From: Afipia sp. OHSU_II-C1
Lineage (GTDB): Bacteria; Pseudomonadota; Alphaproteobacteria; Rhizobiales; Xanthobacteraceae
Direction: 5' to 3'
Assembly (NCBI RefSeq): GCF_000497575.1
Contig: NZ_APJI01000006.1
Location: forward strand, 332,001-396,000
DNA length: 64,000 bases
Below the pieces are notes generated by a model. The model was not told where the DNA came from and ran no database searches. It saw nothing but the letters and a program-made list of their open reading frames with translations. This document shows, in pieces, positions 1 to 8,019 of this stretch; the stretch's first letter is position 1; the number at the start of each line of letters is the position of its first letter. The position numbers and the translations under genes are program-made.

Positions 1-67
1 TCGGATTGGCTTAGCTCCCGCGTTTCGCGCGTTTTGCGCAGGCGAGAGGCGAAGTCTTTTGGTGCGC

Positions 68-95
68 TTGACTCGGCCATGACAGATCGTATAGA
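68..95 (+). promoter_or_regulatory. Sigma70-like promoter of the CBASS operon
   Basis: TTGACT at 68-73 and TATAGA at 90-95 are separated by 16 bp and point at the DUF2188/CBASS genes. This is a visual match to the housekeeping consensus only. Confidence 0.4.
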
Positions 96-165
96 GTTCC
101 ATGTCTAGATCGTCGACAGCCCCGCGGGGCTATTTCTTCGGCTCAGGCTATGACAGAGCGTATAG
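79..165 (+). repeat. 16-bp direct repeat, two copies
   Basis: The same 16-bp word, with a single mismatch, lies at 79-94 and 150-165, 71 bp apart, and each copy contains the candidate -10 hexamer. The second copy could be a duplicated promoter -10 region or a regulator site. It lies 50 bp before the DUF2188 start. Confidence 0.5.
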
Positions 166-214
166 CTACTTATTACGATTTGCGAATCAGGTCAAGGAAT
201 CAGGAGTTGTGAGC

Positions 215-439
215 ATGGCAGGCAAGAATCAGCATGTCGTTCCGCACGGTGACGAATGGGCCGTGCGTGGCGAAAGGAATGAGAGGGCAACCTCGATCCA
301 TCCGACCCAGGGAGATGCCGAACGGGCTGCACGGGAGATCGCGATCAACCAGCAGAGCGAAGTCGTCATTCATCGGCCGGACGGTCGGATTCGCGACAAG
401 AATTCCTACGGGCACGATCCCTATCCTCCGAAGGGCTAA
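215..439 (+). CDS. DUF2188 domain protein, first gene of the CBASS operon
   Basis: This 74-residue protein matches the small DUF2188 family: an opening KNQHVVPHGDEWAVRGE strand, a TQGDAERAAREIA helix and a closing VVIHRPDGRIRDKNSYGHDP strand. The ATG at 215 is chosen because AGGAG lies 9 bases upstream; a longer frame starts at 101 but has no such site and would run through the second promoter-like repeat. The stop is 5 bp before the patatin gene, so the two are probably co-transcribed. The family has no firm biochemical role that I know of. A link to CBASS is suggested only by position. Confidence 0.75.
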   Translation: MAGKNQHVVPHGDEWAVRGERNERATSIHPTQGDAERAAREIAINQQSEVVIHRPDGRIRDKNSYGHDPYPPKG

Positions 440-444
440 GCGAC

Positions 445-1461
445 ATGACGCAGGTTGCAGTTCCTTCAGATAAACCGCCGATTCGTCGAATTCTCTCGAT
501 TGACGGCGGCGGCATCATGGGAACGCAGCCGGCGTCCTTTCTTACGTCTCTGGAAGAGGATCTCGACCGGCCCATCGGAGAGTATTTCGATCTGATCGCA
601 GGAACGTCCACGGGCGGCATTCTGGCGATCGGATTGGCGATGGGTCTTCCCGCGCGTGATCTCCTTGACCTCTATGTCCGTCGCGGCCCACACATTTTTG
701 GACAGTCGGGCGGCGCTCTGGCGAGCTTCGCCGGCGACGCGTGGCGTCGCCTCAAGCACATCGTCACCCCGAAGCATGACGCTGATCTGCTGCGGAGCGA
801 ACTCTCTACAGTTCTCGGCAGCAGGCGCATTGGGGATGCGAGAACGCGACTGGTGATTCCCGCATGGGATGCCGACCATCGCGGTGTCTATATTTTCAAG
901 ACAGCGCATCATCCCCGCCTCAAGACCGATTACAAGCGCCTCGCCGTCGATGCCGCGATGGCGACGGCCGCCGCGCCCACCTACTACAAGCGCCACCGGA
1001 CCGCCGAGGATGTCGGTCTGCTCGACGGCGGCGTATGGGCCAACAACCCGATCGCGTTGGCGGTGGTCGAGGCCGTCACTTTGCTCGACTGGCCGGCCAG
1101 CAGTCTGCGAGTGCTGAGCCTGGGCTGCGTCAACGAGGTCTACATGATCGGCGAGGCGCCTGGTTGGGGCGGTCTCGCAAAGGATGTGACCCGCCTGTTC
1201 ATGGACGGCCAGTCGCATGGCGCGCTTGGTATGGCGAAGTTGCTTACCGGCCATCAATACGAACGTGAGGCGATTTTCCGGTGCTGCCCGGATGTGCCGA
1301 AGGATTTCTTCAATCTCGATGACACGCGCAAGATCGCGCAACTCAAAGGCATGGGCGCCTCATCAGCTCGTAAGGAGCGTCCTCGCATTGAACCCGTTTT
1401 TCTGACGGAAACTGCCGAATCGTTCAAACCTATCTACACCGTGAAAGGAATTGAGCCATGA
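445..1461 (+). CDS. capV: CBASS effector, patatin-like phospholipase (CapV-like)
   Basis: A 338-residue patatin-like phospholipase. The oxyanion motif DGGGIMG is at residues 20-26, the nucleophile elbow GTSTG has Ser55, and the catalytic Asp is in DGG at 194-196, so the Ser-Asp dyad is intact. There is no signal peptide or membrane segment, as expected for a cytosolic effector that degrades the inner membrane once activated. In CBASS, effectors of this type are switched on by the cyclic nucleotide made by the neighbouring CD-NTase. The stop overlaps the CD-NTase start by 4 bp (ATGA), implying translational coupling. The family role is established; activation by this particular CD-NTase is inferred from gene order. 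Confidence 0.9.
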   Translation: MTQVAVPSDKPPIRRILSIDGGGIMGTQPASFLTSLEEDLDRPIGEYFDLIAGTSTGGILAIGLAMGLPARDLLDLYVRRGPHIFGQSGGALASFAGDAWRRLKHIVTPKHDADLLRSELSTVLGSRRIGDARTRLVIPAWDADHRGVYIFKTAHHPRLKTDYKRLAVDAAMATAAAPTYYKRHRTAEDVGLLDGGVWANNPIALAVVEAVTLLDWPASSLRVLSLGCVNEVYMIGEAPGWGGLAKDVTRLFMDGQSHGALGMAKLLTGHQYEREAIFRCCPDVPKDFFNLDDTRKIAQLKGMGASSARKERPRIEPVFLTETAESFKPIYTVKGIEP

Positions 1462-2657
1462 ATCAGATGTTCACGGCGCCTCCCCAGACGCATCTGCTTT
1501 TGCGCAAAGCCGAGGTTTACTCGCTCCTCGATCAGATTTGCCAAGCGCTGGAGTTGACCGCTGCTCAGCTTGAGGCTGCGCGGACGAGCTACGAGGCTGT
1601 CGCGGAATGGCTCTCCGGGTCGGACAACCCTCTTCTGAAGTGGATCGATATTTATGCTCACGGCTCGACCGGCCTCGGCACGACGGTCAAACCGATCGGG
1701 CGCGAAGATTTCGACGTCGATCTCATCTGCAAGGTGCTGCGCTTTACCGCTGACCGGCCACCGGCAGAGTTGAAACGCATTGTCGGCGATCGCCTGAAGG
1801 AGAACGCGCGCTACGCTGCCATGCTCGAAGAGAAGAAGCGCTGCTGGCGCTTGAACTACGCACGCGAATATCATCTCGACATCTCGCCGACGATCAACAA
1901 TGCCAAATGCGCAAACGGCGGCGAATTGGTTCCCGACAAGAAGCTGCGGGAATTCAAACCGACGAATCCGAAAGGCTACAAGGCGCTCTTTGAACGCAGG
2001 GCAGCCCTAATCCCCACCTTGCGGATGCAAAAGGCTCTCGCTGCCGAGGACCGTGCGGCCGTCGAGCCCTTCCCTGTGCATGGCACCGCCAAAGGCATCC
2101 TGCGGCGGACGGTGCAGATCCTCAAGCGGCATCGTGATGTGCATTTCCTGGAAGTCGTCGAGGAGATCGCACCGATCTCCATCATCATCACCACGCTCGC
2201 GGCACAGTCGTATGAGTATTGCGTCAAGAGCTTTGTTTTCGATTCCGAACTTGACGTTCTGATCGCGACCATTCGGTTGATGCCACACTTCATCGATAAG
2301 CCGGTCGTCAATGGTCGGCGGATCTATGTGGTGGCCAACGAAACCACGGTCGGCGAGAACTTCGCCGAGCGCTGGAATACTGAGCCGGCTCGCGCCGCCG
2401 CCTTCTACGAGTGGCATGCGAAGGCACTGGCGGACTTCGAGGCCCTTCCGGATTTGCAGGGCATCGACGTTATCGGCAAGAGCTTGGAAGGAAGCCTCGG
2501 GAGTTCGGTCGTTCGCAAAGTTATCGATGCTCGCACCGACAGCATTTCGCAGGCACGCACGGCCAAGAAGCTCTACGTCGCGCCGACGGTCGGGCTCACG
2601 CTGTCCAGCGCGGCCAATGCGACGCCGGTTCGCTCCAACACGTTCTTCGGTGACTAG
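1458..2657 (+). CDS. CBASS CD-NTase (cGAS/DncV-like nucleotidyltransferase)
   Basis: A 399-residue cyclic-oligonucleotide synthase. The polymerase-beta-like active site is complete: GS at residues 69-70, the DxD pair Asp86/Asp88 within GREDFDVDL, and a third acidic residue Asp141 in EYHLDISPT. The middle and C-terminal helices resemble the CD-NTase/OAS fold. It would make the second messenger that activates the patatin after phage sensing. The protein ends in a flexible tail, NTFFGD. In type II systems the CD-NTase C-terminus is the residue joined to targets by the E2-like partner, so the penultimate Gly or terminal Asp is the likely conjugation point (inference). The product and clade cannot be told from sequence reading alone. 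Confidence 0.88.
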   Translation: MNQMFTAPPQTHLLLRKAEVYSLLDQICQALELTAAQLEAARTSYEAVAEWLSGSDNPLLKWIDIYAHGSTGLGTTVKPIGREDFDVDLICKVLRFTADRPPAELKRIVGDRLKENARYAAMLEEKKRCWRLNYAREYHLDISPTINNAKCANGGELVPDKKLREFKPTNPKGYKALFERRAALIPTLRMQKALAAEDRAAVEPFPVHGTAKGILRRTVQILKRHRDVHFLEVVEEIAPISIIITTLAAQSYEYCVKSFVFDSELDVLIATIRLMPHFIDKPVVNGRRIYVVANETTVGENFAERWNTEPARAAAFYEWHAKALADFEALPDLQGIDVIGKSLEGSLGSSVVRKVIDARTDSISQARTAKKLYVAPTVGLTLSSAANATPVRSNTFFGD

Positions 2658-3134
2658 GTGTTTTCGCGTGACCGCCCAGACCTGACGCCCGCGCAGCAGT
2701 TTATGTTTCTGCGCGCCAATCCCATCTGTACGGGGACAGGCCGGCTGCACGCGACTGGCTTTATTTGGGATTATCGTGACAGGCCGACGCCCCTTAGCCG
2801 TGAATACTCCATGCGCATTACATTTCAGCGGGGCGAAACACCAAGCGTCTTCGTCACGGACCCCGAGCTTTCGGCTTTGGCGGGTGAGCGGCCCCTGCCG
2901 CACGTCTATCATGATCCCCTGCGCCTGTGCCTCACGTTGCCAGGAACGCGCGAGTGGACCGGCACGATGCGGATCGATCAGACATTCGTACCCTGGGCCA
3001 CAACGTGGCTTTACTATTTCGAGGACTGGCTGATCTCCGACGACTGGAAGGGCGGCGGCAAGCACCCCGATCCGACGGATAACGAGCGTTATGGTCGACG
3101 GGTGCGTCGCGCGACGCGGCAACCGAGGATCTGA
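2658..3134 (+). CDS. Stand-alone E2-like conjugating protein of type II-short CBASS
   Basis: A 158-residue protein with the bacterial E2-like signature: PHVYHDPLRLCLTLP with the presumed catalytic Cys91, followed by WTGTMRIDQTFVPWATTWLYYFEDWL and WKGGGKHP. There is no E1 adenylation domain and no JAB peptidase gene follows, which separates this from full type II CBASS (Cap2 E1-E2 fusion plus Cap3) and fits type II-short, where a lone E2-like enzyme primes the CD-NTase. Translation begins at a GTG directly after the CD-NTase stop, so expression should be coupled. The fold is assigned from motif recognition; the conjugation activity is inferred. Confidence 0.8.
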   Translation: MFSRDRPDLTPAQQFMFLRANPICTGTGRLHATGFIWDYRDRPTPLSREYSMRITFQRGETPSVFVTDPELSALAGERPLPHVYHDPLRLCLTLPGTREWTGTMRIDQTFVPWATTWLYYFEDWLISDDWKGGGKHPDPTDNERYGRRVRRATRQPRI

Positions 3135-3137
3135 CGG

Positions 3138-3300
3138 CTATATTACAATACATGCGGCGTCCCCTTCTGCTTTGATGCTATCTACCTTAACTGACAACTT
3201 CCTCTCGCCTTCCGGCCCCTTATCCGCCGCCATGACGCACTTGAACATCGGCGGGACCAGCTTAGCCGGATCGGGAAGGCGCGGCTGCGAACGCGGTCCC
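3138..3300 (-). pseudogene. DUF2274 gene remnant, C-terminal part (copy 1)
   Basis: Read on the minus strand, 3225-3285 translates to DPAKLVPPMFKCVMAADKG, clearly related to DPTKLIAPMLARFMAADRG of the intact DUF2274 protein encoded at 36876-37127. Only the C-terminal third is recognisable; the frame then continues to a stop at 3138 with an unrelated tail. There is no start or upstream trbI. It has the same orientation as the intact gene and sits 3 bp after the CBASS operon stop. Confidence 0.65.
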
Positions 3301-3447
3301 GGCTAGAGCTTCGGAATAGGCAACGAAAACTGCGCATGGCGCGGGCCCAAACCGGCTTTACTATTCGGCCTATTGGAGAGCCGACAATGGGAACCCCGCT
3401 CTGACTCTTTCCTGAGGATGCTCTCCGAGGGCTACCCTTCGGCTCGC

Positions 3448-3560
3448 TTAGCGAAATGACGCACTCGGCGAGCCTTCAAAAAAGCTTCTGTCCGTCGCCA
3501 TGAACCGCGCCAACATAGGCGCAATGAGTTTGGTCGAAGCCAAGCATATCGCTCGGTATC
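3448..3560 (-). pseudogene. DUF2274 gene remnant, C-terminal part (copy 2)
   Basis: On the minus strand this translates to STKLIAPMLARFMATDRSFF, nearly identical to the C-terminal motif of the intact DUF2274 protein. A 17-bp stretch at 3496-3512 is identical in DNA to 36939-36955 inside the intact gene. The upstream part of the gene is missing and the frame ends at 3448. This second remnant lies 200 bp from copy 1 and about 30 bp from the end of the dioxygenase operon, so it marks the edge of the catabolic island. Confidence 0.7.
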
Positions 3561-3592
3561 TCGGTTCTCATGATGAACACGTAATAGGAGCG

Positions 3593-4774
3593 CTATCTGG
3601 CGGCTCTATTGAGCAGTTTCTCTGGAATGATTCCGTCATGAAGCAAGGCACGCTTTAGCATCGAAATATCACGGCCGTTGTTCACCGCGATTGCGCCGGC
3701 AATTTTATCGTGACTATCGAGGAAGATTGCCGTCCAATTGTTCGTTTCAGGATCGTCCAGCACGACACTGCGGTCAGCATTTTGCAGCACTCCTAACGAC
3801 TGAATGTTGTGTCCAAACTGGTCCGACCATAGCCACGGCGGCTCCGCATAATGCGAGTCAATCCCTGCCATGGATTTCGCCGCGACCAGCGATTGGCCCG
3901 AGGCCACCTTCCAGGACTCAAGTCGCTGACGAAACGCGCCGCCTAAGACGGGGTGTGACGTCACCTCTCCCGCAGCGAAGATCGCCGGATCAGATGTCTG
4001 GCAGCGATCATCCACGACAATACCATCATCGACGTCCAGCCCCGCGTCCGATGCAAGTTGGGTGTTGGGTTGAACCCCGATCCCGACAACGACTGCGTCG
4101 ACATCTGCGAATGCATTCCAGCGCAATCGCAACGAACCATCATCCTGATGATGAATTGAATCGATCTTTGAGCCAAATTCGAACTGGACTCCGTTCAGGC
4201 GATGCAATTTCTCAGCCCAACGGCTCAGGATAGCAGGCATGCCGCGAGATAGTATCCGATCCGTCATCTCAAACAGAAAAACCTCGCAGGCCATCGCTCG
4301 AGCGGCGGCAGCAACCTCTAACCCAATGAACCCGCCGCCGATCACAGCAATTCGACGCGATTCCCGAAGCACGGATTTCAAGCGAACCGCGTCTTCAAGC
4401 GTTCGCAGATAGAGAATTTTCGAGCTTTGCCCGACGCTATCCGGCAATTTTCTCGCCCGCGATCCGGTCGCGAGGAGTAGCCGATCGTAAGCATAAGCAT
4501 TTCCGCAAGCGGTTAGAATTTCGGAGCGGTTTCGATCGATCTGCGTCGCGGTTTGTCCGGGATGATACGAAATACCGTTCTCATGATAGGTCTCCGCGTT
4601 TGCCAGATAGCGCGGTGCGCCCTCGCCAAGGACTTCTTTGGACAGCGGCGGGCGATCATACGGCAGGCCGAGTTCGTCTCCGAGAATATCGATCTTGGCT
4701 TGTGGCGCCAACTCGCGAAGATGCACGGCGGCTGTGTGCCCCGCGAGGCCTGCTCCGACAATCACAAAACGCAT
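3593..4774 (-). CDS. FAD-dependent ferredoxin reductase of the Rieske dioxygenase
   Basis: A pyridine-nucleotide-disulfide-type reductase of about 393 residues, the size of BphA4/ThcD-like ferredoxin reductases. The N-terminal FAD site VIVGAGLAGHTAA and a second dinucleotide motif IAVIGGGFIGLEVAAAA (NADH) are both present; there is no redox-active CxxxxC pair, which separates it from glutathione reductases. It should pass electrons from NADH to the Rieske ferredoxin at 6950. The start is at 4774 (MRFVIVGAG) with AGGGAG 8 bases upstream, rather than the longer frame to 4804. It is the last gene of a minus-strand operon, 146 bp after the beta subunit. Confidence 0.85.
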   Translation of the reverse strand: MRFVIVGAGLAGHTAAVHLRELAPQAKIDILGDELGLPYDRPPLSKEVLGEGAPRYLANAETYHENGISYHPGQTATQIDRNRSEILTACGNAYAYDRLLLATGSRARKLPDSVGQSSKILYLRTLEDAVRLKSVLRESRRIAVIGGGFIGLEVAAAARAMACEVFLFEMTDRILSRGMPAILSRWAEKLHRLNGVQFEFGSKIDSIHHQDDGSLRLRWNAFADVDAVVVGIGVQPNTQLASDAGLDVDDGIVVDDRCQTSDPAIFAAGEVTSHPVLGGAFRQRLESWKVASGQSLVAAKSMAGIDSHYAEPPWLWSDQFGHNIQSLGVLQNADRSVVLDDPETNNWTAIFLDSHDKIAGAIAVNNGRDISMLKRALLHDGIIPEKLLNRAAR

Positions 4775-4920
4775 TTTAGCGCTCCCTGTAGGGGAAGGGC
4801 ACATTCGGCGCGCCCGTCCTCCTTATCCGCCGTTGACAGGCGCCGAGCACTCTCACATTCAATACCTTCAGCCGAAGGCTAGTTGGCAGATTCTGCTGAT
4901 ATTCATCTGCGACGCACTTG

Positions 4921-5421
4921 CTAGACGCTGTAGAAATCGAGCGCAGTGGCCATTTGATCGTTCGTAAGGGAAATCTTTTTGAATCCGATCAGCCAAGCCT
5001 CTCCAAGACGGCGCAGCCGAAATTCAAGGCGTCCGAAGTTGGTATGGCTTTTACAAGCGCGCGGATCGTACGTATGAACCGTGAAGCAGGCATTTCCCTC
5101 GATCGAATCCGTCGAGGCCGCATCGACCATGATGTTCGTATAGGAATGAACCGTGCGCGGAAGCGGCATCGCCGTGATGGACTTTCGCGACTGTATCCTG
5201 TCAATTCGGTCACTCAGCCCATATGAGTTCTCATGATATATCATTGAAAGCTCGCGGTTCGGATTGGACGTCGTCTCGTACTCGTCCTTCCAGGCCGGCA
5301 CCCAGAAAATCGCATCGTCAGCGTAGAGCTTGACCCAATCGCGGAATTTCTTCTGATCCAGAAGTCTTGCCTCCGTGAAGAGAACGCGAGTAGCAATCTT
5401 CAGGTAATCATCCTCTGACAT
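4921..5421 (-). CDS. Aromatic-ring-hydroxylating dioxygenase, beta subunit
   Basis: A 166-residue member of the SnoaL-like ring-hydroxylating dioxygenase beta family, of usual length. Typical features are the opening helix with LLDQKKFRDWVKLYADDAIFWVPAW and the SRKSITAMPLPRTVHSYTNI strand region. The subunit is structural and packs with the alpha subunit. It begins 9 bp after the alpha stop, so the pair is translated together. It does not itself reveal the substrate. Confidence 0.88.
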   Translation of the reverse strand: MSEDDYLKIATRVLFTEARLLDQKKFRDWVKLYADDAIFWVPAWKDEYETTSNPNRELSMIYHENSYGLSDRIDRIQSRKSITAMPLPRTVHSYTNIMVDAASTDSIEGNACFTVHTYDPRACKSHTNFGRLEFRLRRLGEAWLIGFKKISLTNDQMATALDFYSV

Positions 5422-5430
5422 GTCGCTAAC

Positions 5431-6846
5431 CTAGCCTTCCGAGGGATCACGAGTCATAAGGCGCAGCCATTCCCGGTAACCGGAATGAAAGCATGTCTCA
5501 TCGCCGAACAGGGGCGCTCCATAGGTCCACCGATCAGGTGAAACCTGCAATTCGGAAGAGTAGTTGAGTGCCTCGCCGGACTTCGGCCTCAAGCCTCGCG
5601 CATACCCCTGCGTAGGACCAGCGAAACGAGCTCCGTAGCCGGTCTGGCAAAGCTCGTACATGACGTTGTCGTCGGACGTCGCAAGACCGCTCGGATTGAA
5701 GAAATCCTCATACAGACGGATGCGAACGCGGCGCGCCTCGTCACTTTCACCAACTGGGGCAAGACAGTGAGACGTAATCTCCGTCTTGTCCGGAGCCAAT
5801 GGCCGCCACGTCCGCAACTGCAGCGTGCCGATATCAACGATCTGCAGGTTAGGATAAATCGTGAGATTGCGCTGACGAAACATCCACTTGAGCTTGTCTT
5901 CCCGAGTCTGCCCCTGAACCGTCGACAGAAGTTTGCCATCCTGATTGAGAGGGCGGAGCTTATAAACCCTTGACGCATGAATGGACCACATCATCGCGTG
6001 CCCCCTCGCCAGGCTGAAGCTTCCTTGCGCGTCGGGGTCGGTCTCTGTCGGATTCCACGGCTTTACTTCTAGCGGTCCTCTCCGCACTTCACGCTTCTTG
6101 AGAACGTCGATATACGAACTGTGCGTTGAAGCGAAGTGGTAATAATCAAGCCCGTTCTCGAACTGAAGCTTCCAATTGGCGTCGAACGTGTAGCTTACGT
6201 TTCCGTCAACGAACTCCAGCCCTTCGATGCCCTGATCGACAACGAGATCGATAAACGCGCGCGCGTCACCAAGATGCTCCTCTAGCGTCGGCACGTCGGG
6301 CGACACGCTTGCAAACAGAAGCCCTCGATAGCTTGCAATCTTGGGAACAGGCTTGAGGCCATGATCATCCGCAAGAAAGGACGGCGGATACTGGCCATCC
6401 TTCTCATCGGTCATCGAAACATTCTTGCCGGCACTATCGTACGACCACCCATGATAGCGACAAACATGGAATTTCTGATTGCCCTTCTTAAAGGGGCAAA
6501 CGATCGCCCCGCGGTGGCGACAGGTGTTAAAGAAGCATCGAATTTCTCCAGTCCCGTCCTTTGTAATCAGGACGGGGTGGCGCCCGATGTACGTCGTCAC
6601 GAAGTCATTCGGCTTGCGTAACTGACTTTCCAGCCCGACGAAAACCCAAGTCCCCTCGAAAACGTGAGTAAGTTCGCGCTCAAAAATATCCTGGTCGGTG
6701 AACACCGTCCGATCTACCCGAAATATTCCGTCATCGGGTCGATCGTCCAGCAGCTTCGAAACCATTTCGGGTGTGATTGGCCCACCTCTGACACCACCGT
6801 CGCTCGGCCTCACAGGGCTGGGTACTTCCGACCTGAAGCTGGTCAA
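5431..6846 (-). CDS. Aromatic-ring-hydroxylating dioxygenase, alpha subunit (Rieske)
   Basis: A 471-residue oxygenase large subunit. The Rieske [2Fe-2S] ligands are Cys109-x-His111 and Cys129-x2-His132 (NTCRHRG, CRYHGW). The mononuclear iron site is seen at Asp234, His237 and His242 (ENGLDYYHFASTH), with a later Asp in TSDDNVMYE as probable third ligand. All key residues are present, so it should be active. The layout resembles benzoate/anthranilate/salicylate-type dioxygenases, but the aromatic substrate cannot be assigned. With beta, ferredoxin and reductase encoded alongside, this is a complete three-component system. Confidence 0.9.
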   Translation of the reverse strand: MTSFRSEVPSPVRPSDGGVRGGPITPEMVSKLLDDRPDDGIFRVDRTVFTDQDIFERELTHVFEGTWVFVGLESQLRKPNDFVTTYIGRHPVLITKDGTGEIRCFFNTCRHRGAIVCPFKKGNQKFHVCRYHGWSYDSAGKNVSMTDEKDGQYPPSFLADDHGLKPVPKIASYRGLLFASVSPDVPTLEEHLGDARAFIDLVVDQGIEGLEFVDGNVSYTFDANWKLQFENGLDYYHFASTHSSYIDVLKKREVRRGPLEVKPWNPTETDPDAQGSFSLARGHAMMWSIHASRVYKLRPLNQDGKLLSTVQGQTREDKLKWMFRQRNLTIYPNLQIVDIGTLQLRTWRPLAPDKTEITSHCLAPVGESDEARRVRIRLYEDFFNPSGLATSDDNVMYELCQTGYGARFAGPTQGYARGLRPKSGEALNYSSELQVSPDRWTYGAPLFGDETCFHSGYREWLRLMTRDPSEG

Positions 6847-6949
6847 TTCGACCTCCTCTATTTTTCTTGTAGCAAAGCGGAGCGGCTATTTCGGACGAGA
6901 TGGGGGCGTCACACAAAATGGCGACATCGTCGCCCCCCTTGCCGTTAAG

Positions 6950-7291
6950 TTAGGTTGACGCGTCGGGATTAGACGGTGCCGAGGTGACATCGATTTCCAC
7001 AGCATCACCGGCGACACGAACAGGATAGGTTGCCAGGGCCGTTTCTGCTGGTGAGGTCAACGCCGCGCCCGTTCGAACATCGAAGCGGGCGCCATGAAGC
7101 GGGCACTCGATCTCGTAACCATCGAGCCAACCGTCGGACAGAAGTGCATAGGCATGAGTACAAACGTCAGACGTGGCAAAATACTCTTCGCCGCAGCGGT
7201 AGAGCGCAACTTTGCATCCGTTGATATTGAGCTGCTGAATGCTGTCATCCGACACATCTTTCGTAAGAGCGGCTTTTACCCAGTTAGTCAT
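6950..7291 (-). CDS. Rieske-type ferredoxin of the dioxygenase system
   Basis: A small (113-residue) Rieske [2Fe-2S] ferredoxin. The cluster ligands are Cys44-x-His46 (VCTHAYALLSDG) and Cys63-x2-His66 (ECPLHGARFD). It would carry electrons from the FAD reductase at 3593 to the oxygenase. The start MTNWVKAAL at 7291 is preferred because the GST gene upstream stops at 7327; the longer frame to 7381 would overlap it and adds an unconserved N-terminus. No strong ribosome binding site is visible. Confidence 0.85.
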   Translation of the reverse strand: MTNWVKAALTKDVSDDSIQQLNINGCKVALYRCGEEYFATSDVCTHAYALLSDGWLDGYEIECPLHGARFDVRTGAALTSPAETALATYPVRVAGDAVEIDVTSAPSNPDAST

Positions 7292-7326
7292 TCGAGTCGA
7301 CGCTCGCTTTTGGATTGTTGCGAACT

Positions 7327-8007
7327 TCAGTTCTTTCCGAACATATTCTTCCAGGCCTCGGTGCCCGGCTTCGCTTCCCATTGTTTGCTGTCGGACAACG
7401 TATTTATGCCCGCCCTAACCCCCGGACGGTCTTTGATCGCCTGGTACCATCGATCAATGTTCGGGTACTCCGACAAGTCACGTCGATGCAGCTTTCGCGT
7501 GCGAACCCAAGGGAATGTGCTGATGTCAGCGATGGAATACTCGCCGGCGAGATATTCAAATTCGCCAAGGCGCTTCTCGAGAATGTTGTATATTCGACCA
7601 ACTTCCCGATCATAACGTTCGATCGCGTAATCGATCTTCTCAGTCGCATACACCATGAAGTGGTGCGCTTGGCCCAGCATTGGACCCATCGTCGTATTCT
7701 GAAATACAAGCCACTTTAGCGTATCGTAGCGCTTTTCAGGATCCTGAGAGAGAAATCTACCGGACTTTTCCGCGAGATAGATAAGAACGACCGCGGATTC
7801 AAAAACTGCATATGGCTTGTTGTGCGGGCCATCGTGATCCACGATGGCCGGCACTTTGTTATTTGGATTGATCTTCAGAAATTCCGGATGAAACTGCTCA
7901 CCTGCCGTTATATCAACCGGAACTACACGATACTCCAAGTCCAACTCTGCCAGCATTATGGCTGCTTTATACCCGTTCGGGGTTGGCCAGAAGTATAGAT
8001 CAATCAT
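7327..8007 (-). CDS. Glutathione S-transferase, YfcG/Ure2p-like (nu class)
   Basis: A 226-residue GST with the nu-class N-terminus LYFWPTPNGYKAAIMLAELDLEY, a PEFLKINPNNKVPAIVDHDGP loop and FESAVVLIYLAEKSG, then the helical C-terminal domain. Members of this group act on glutathione conjugates or as disulfide-bond reductases. Sitting between an oxidase and a Rieske dioxygenase, and in an island that also holds its own glutathione reductase, it probably handles a reactive intermediate or releases glutathione from a conjugate. The exact reaction is not deducible. Confidence 0.85.
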   Translation of the reverse strand: MIDLYFWPTPNGYKAAIMLAELDLEYRVVPVDITAGEQFHPEFLKINPNNKVPAIVDHDGPHNKPYAVFESAVVLIYLAEKSGRFLSQDPEKRYDTLKWLVFQNTTMGPMLGQAHHFMVYATEKIDYAIERYDREVGRIYNILEKRLGEFEYLAGEYSIADISTFPWVRTRKLHRRDLSEYPNIDRWYQAIKDRPGVRAGINTLSDSKQWEAKPGTEAWKNMFGKN

Positions 8008-8019
8008 CGCAGAGGACTC

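Larger units (their letters stand above)
3135..3592. other. Gene-free scar between CBASS and catabolic island
   Basis: About 460 bp without an intact gene. It contains the two DUF2274 fragments listed separately and otherwise unrecognised sequence (3300-3440). It reads as a recombination scar at which two cargo blocks meet. I see no transposase, terminal inverted repeat or tRNA here. Confidence 0.6.

Noticed and set aside
466-1341. Long open frame antisense to the patatin gene
   Set aside because: It is a shadow of the high-GC coding strand; the plus-strand frame carries complete patatin motifs and overlaps the CD-NTase start.
2007-3122. Long antisense frame across the CD-NTase and E2-like genes
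   Set aside because: No family features, opposite to two recognisable genes, and typical of GC-rich third-position shadows.
3300-3440. Possible insertion-sequence end or attachment site in the scar between CBASS and island
   Set aside because: No terminal inverted repeats, target duplication or transposase fragment could be seen; only DUF2274 fragments are supported.
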